Shown: positions 8,101-8,357 of the stretch, in pieces
How the letters are laid out: each line of letters starts with the position of its first letter
Numbering within the stretch: the first letter of the stretch is position 1
Origin: Pseudomonadota bacterium
GTDB taxonomy: Bacteria > Pseudomonadota > Alphaproteobacteria > Rhizobiales > Rhizobiaceae
DNA: 8,357 bases
Direction: 5' to 3'
NCBI GenBank assembly: GCA_003242525.1
Contig: QGUU01000089.1
Location: 1 to 8,357, forward strand
Translations under genes and position numbers: made by a program
The notes under the pieces: model-generated
The model's input: only the letters and a program-made list of their open reading frames with translations
Database searches by the model: none
Told to the model about the DNA's origin: nothing

Positions 8101-8357
8101 ATCGATCAACGCCATGCCGTCGGCAGTATAGGGGGCATCCAGCGGCCCCGTTTCGAAACGGAACTGCTCGACTGCGAGCTTGCGATGATCCAGGCTGAAA
8201 TCGCCGTCCAACCGGAAGCCTGGCCCTGATTCCGCGACGCCCGTCCTGACTGTCGCGCCGGAACTGGTACCGCGCAATTCGGTCGCCTCCTTCGGGTCGC
8301 CCGCGATCCGCAGCCGTCCGGTATAGGAGAAGGCTCCGGTCTCCAGCCCTGCACTGC
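5179..8357 (-). CDS. AsmA family protein with C-terminal coiled coil, N-terminus outside window
   Basis: The frame is open from the right edge to a TGA at 5179-5181, giving 1058 visible residues; the start and the expected N-terminal membrane anchor lie beyond the window. A TTG at 8275-8277 is merely internal. The first 900 or so residues are repetitive beta-strand-rich sequence with recurring patterns such as GSLALDELDLGKFAAMIYG, LRAKMFGGDLTGLFEL and GSGTVALKDLSIANLDPEAL, typical of the AsmA C-terminal region. AsmA-family proteins are inner-membrane-anchored periplasmic proteins related to bridge-like lipid transporters and affect outer-membrane lipid homeostasis; a lipid-transfer role here is inference. 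The last 159 residues differ. A coiled coil of about 125 residues, rich in Ala, Glu and Arg (about 5284-5658), is followed by a proline-rich linker (PLPPPTDPPP) and an aromatic end, VSPFFFEGLFGTQ. No cysteine pairs or enzymatic motifs were noticed. Confidence 0.88.
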   Translation of the reverse strand, partial: SAGLETGAFSYTGRLRIAGDPKEATELRGTSSGATVRTGVAESGPGFRLDGDFSLDHRKLAVEQFRFETGPLDAPYTADGMALIDLGKQPRFTIKATGAQVQFDQAVGQDGVSALTLSQRVAALEAALRSLPRPTIPGSVEVNLPAVVAGDTTIRDVKLSAEPVSDGWSVRSLSAVLPGRTTLEADGLVRLGDEFGFSGSLLLAIAQPSGFAAWLSNDVDEAVRRLPAAGFSARVELTDKRQTLSDLELILGKARFHGRIDAATPDNARPSVEMRLEGGELDAEGMMAFASLFVSDKGANRFADRDVDFQVKAGPVTVAGLMADRIDTAMRLRSGVLEIDRLAIGGLSGAEISATGSIRNFPDSPTGNIDASLVAVDLAPLVESTATLFPDNVVLRELAARTGAYPQLLQDARIDIIASAAENDDGTTGVAVSAQGNAGGSAFSASLSGQGSLQHAADARLSLSFMARNQDATALMALYGLPALPLGLVGEATTELSAKGTLSGGLATSFAIDGEGLNARFDGTVTGTPQGLSAEGKASLEAADIEPWLMTAGVAIPGMGMGTTVSIQAEADYGNTLLVLSGLEGTVNEAAVSGDLNASMREGQPHLSGSLALDELDLGKFAAMIYGDGAFAGNGKGWPKAAFSEKSVAPFSAEFDLAAGSLTAAMATAYDATLRLSLNPQGLQISELRAKMFGGDLTGLFELKNNEGTGLLSGQFALAGADIAAVLPESGMAGTASISTTLSSSGKSVDAMISALSGSGTVALKDLSIANLDPEALPEIIAQADGIGRDVDAEQTAAFAPGLVAKGKFSAADTDVAFTIAGGAVRVPPLILQNPSATVSADLAVDLAAGTVSGAGRIAYRPGEEELAGSEPAINFTLEGPIGAVQPVLDTDPLAQFLTQRALEKEQRRVEAMQAVLLEKQRLRREVRYYTSLQEERKRAEERRVLEEMRVKAEEEARERARVAAELAAKARAEAERRAAEKAEAEAKARAAAEREAAERARAEEAMRLAEEERARREAERKAAQPQPEVQRAPLPPPTDPPPKRVSPFFFEGLFGTQ

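Overview
The window looks like chromosomal DNA from an alphaproteobacterium of the Hyphomicrobiales (Rhizobiales), probably close to Phyllobacteriaceae such as Mesorhizobium. The evidence is high GC content, alphaproteobacterial GroES and GroEL sequences, a Usg-family gene, a rhizobial-type 5-formyltetrahydrofolate cyclo-ligase with its N-terminal extension, and an AsmA protein with a long charged coiled-coil tail. I could not run a database search, so the genus is an inference. I see no mobile element, tRNA, rRNA or CRISPR array.

Left part (1-1691). The minus strand carries the start of a PAP2-type membrane phosphatase, cut by the left edge. Upstream of it on the same strand is usg, preceded by a possible 37-codon ORF. 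The gap between usg and groES holds a 12-bp hairpin followed by a T-run that points toward groES, an AT-rich block, and a CIRCE heat-shock operator.

Centre (1692-3758). groES and groEL form a two-gene chaperonin operon. Both have strong ribosome binding sites, and the operon ends in a strong, probably bidirectional, intrinsic terminator. The CIRCE operator implies repression by HrcA.

Right part (3787-8357). A Dabb-family gene lies convergent to groEL. Next, on the minus strand, is a previously uncalled 42-codon gene for a single-pass membrane peptide. A probable 6S RNA follows on the plus strand, directly upstream of the 5-formyltetrahydrofolate cyclo-ligase gene, which is the classic ssrS-ygfA arrangement. 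The rest is a large AsmA-family gene on the minus strand, convergent to the cyclo-ligase gene and cut by the right edge.

Most of this is ordinary housekeeping and stress-response DNA. I found no convincing new multi-gene system. The items most worth a second look are the likely 6S RNA, the orphan terminator-like hairpin before groES, the fully palindromic CIRCE, and the two small ORFs.
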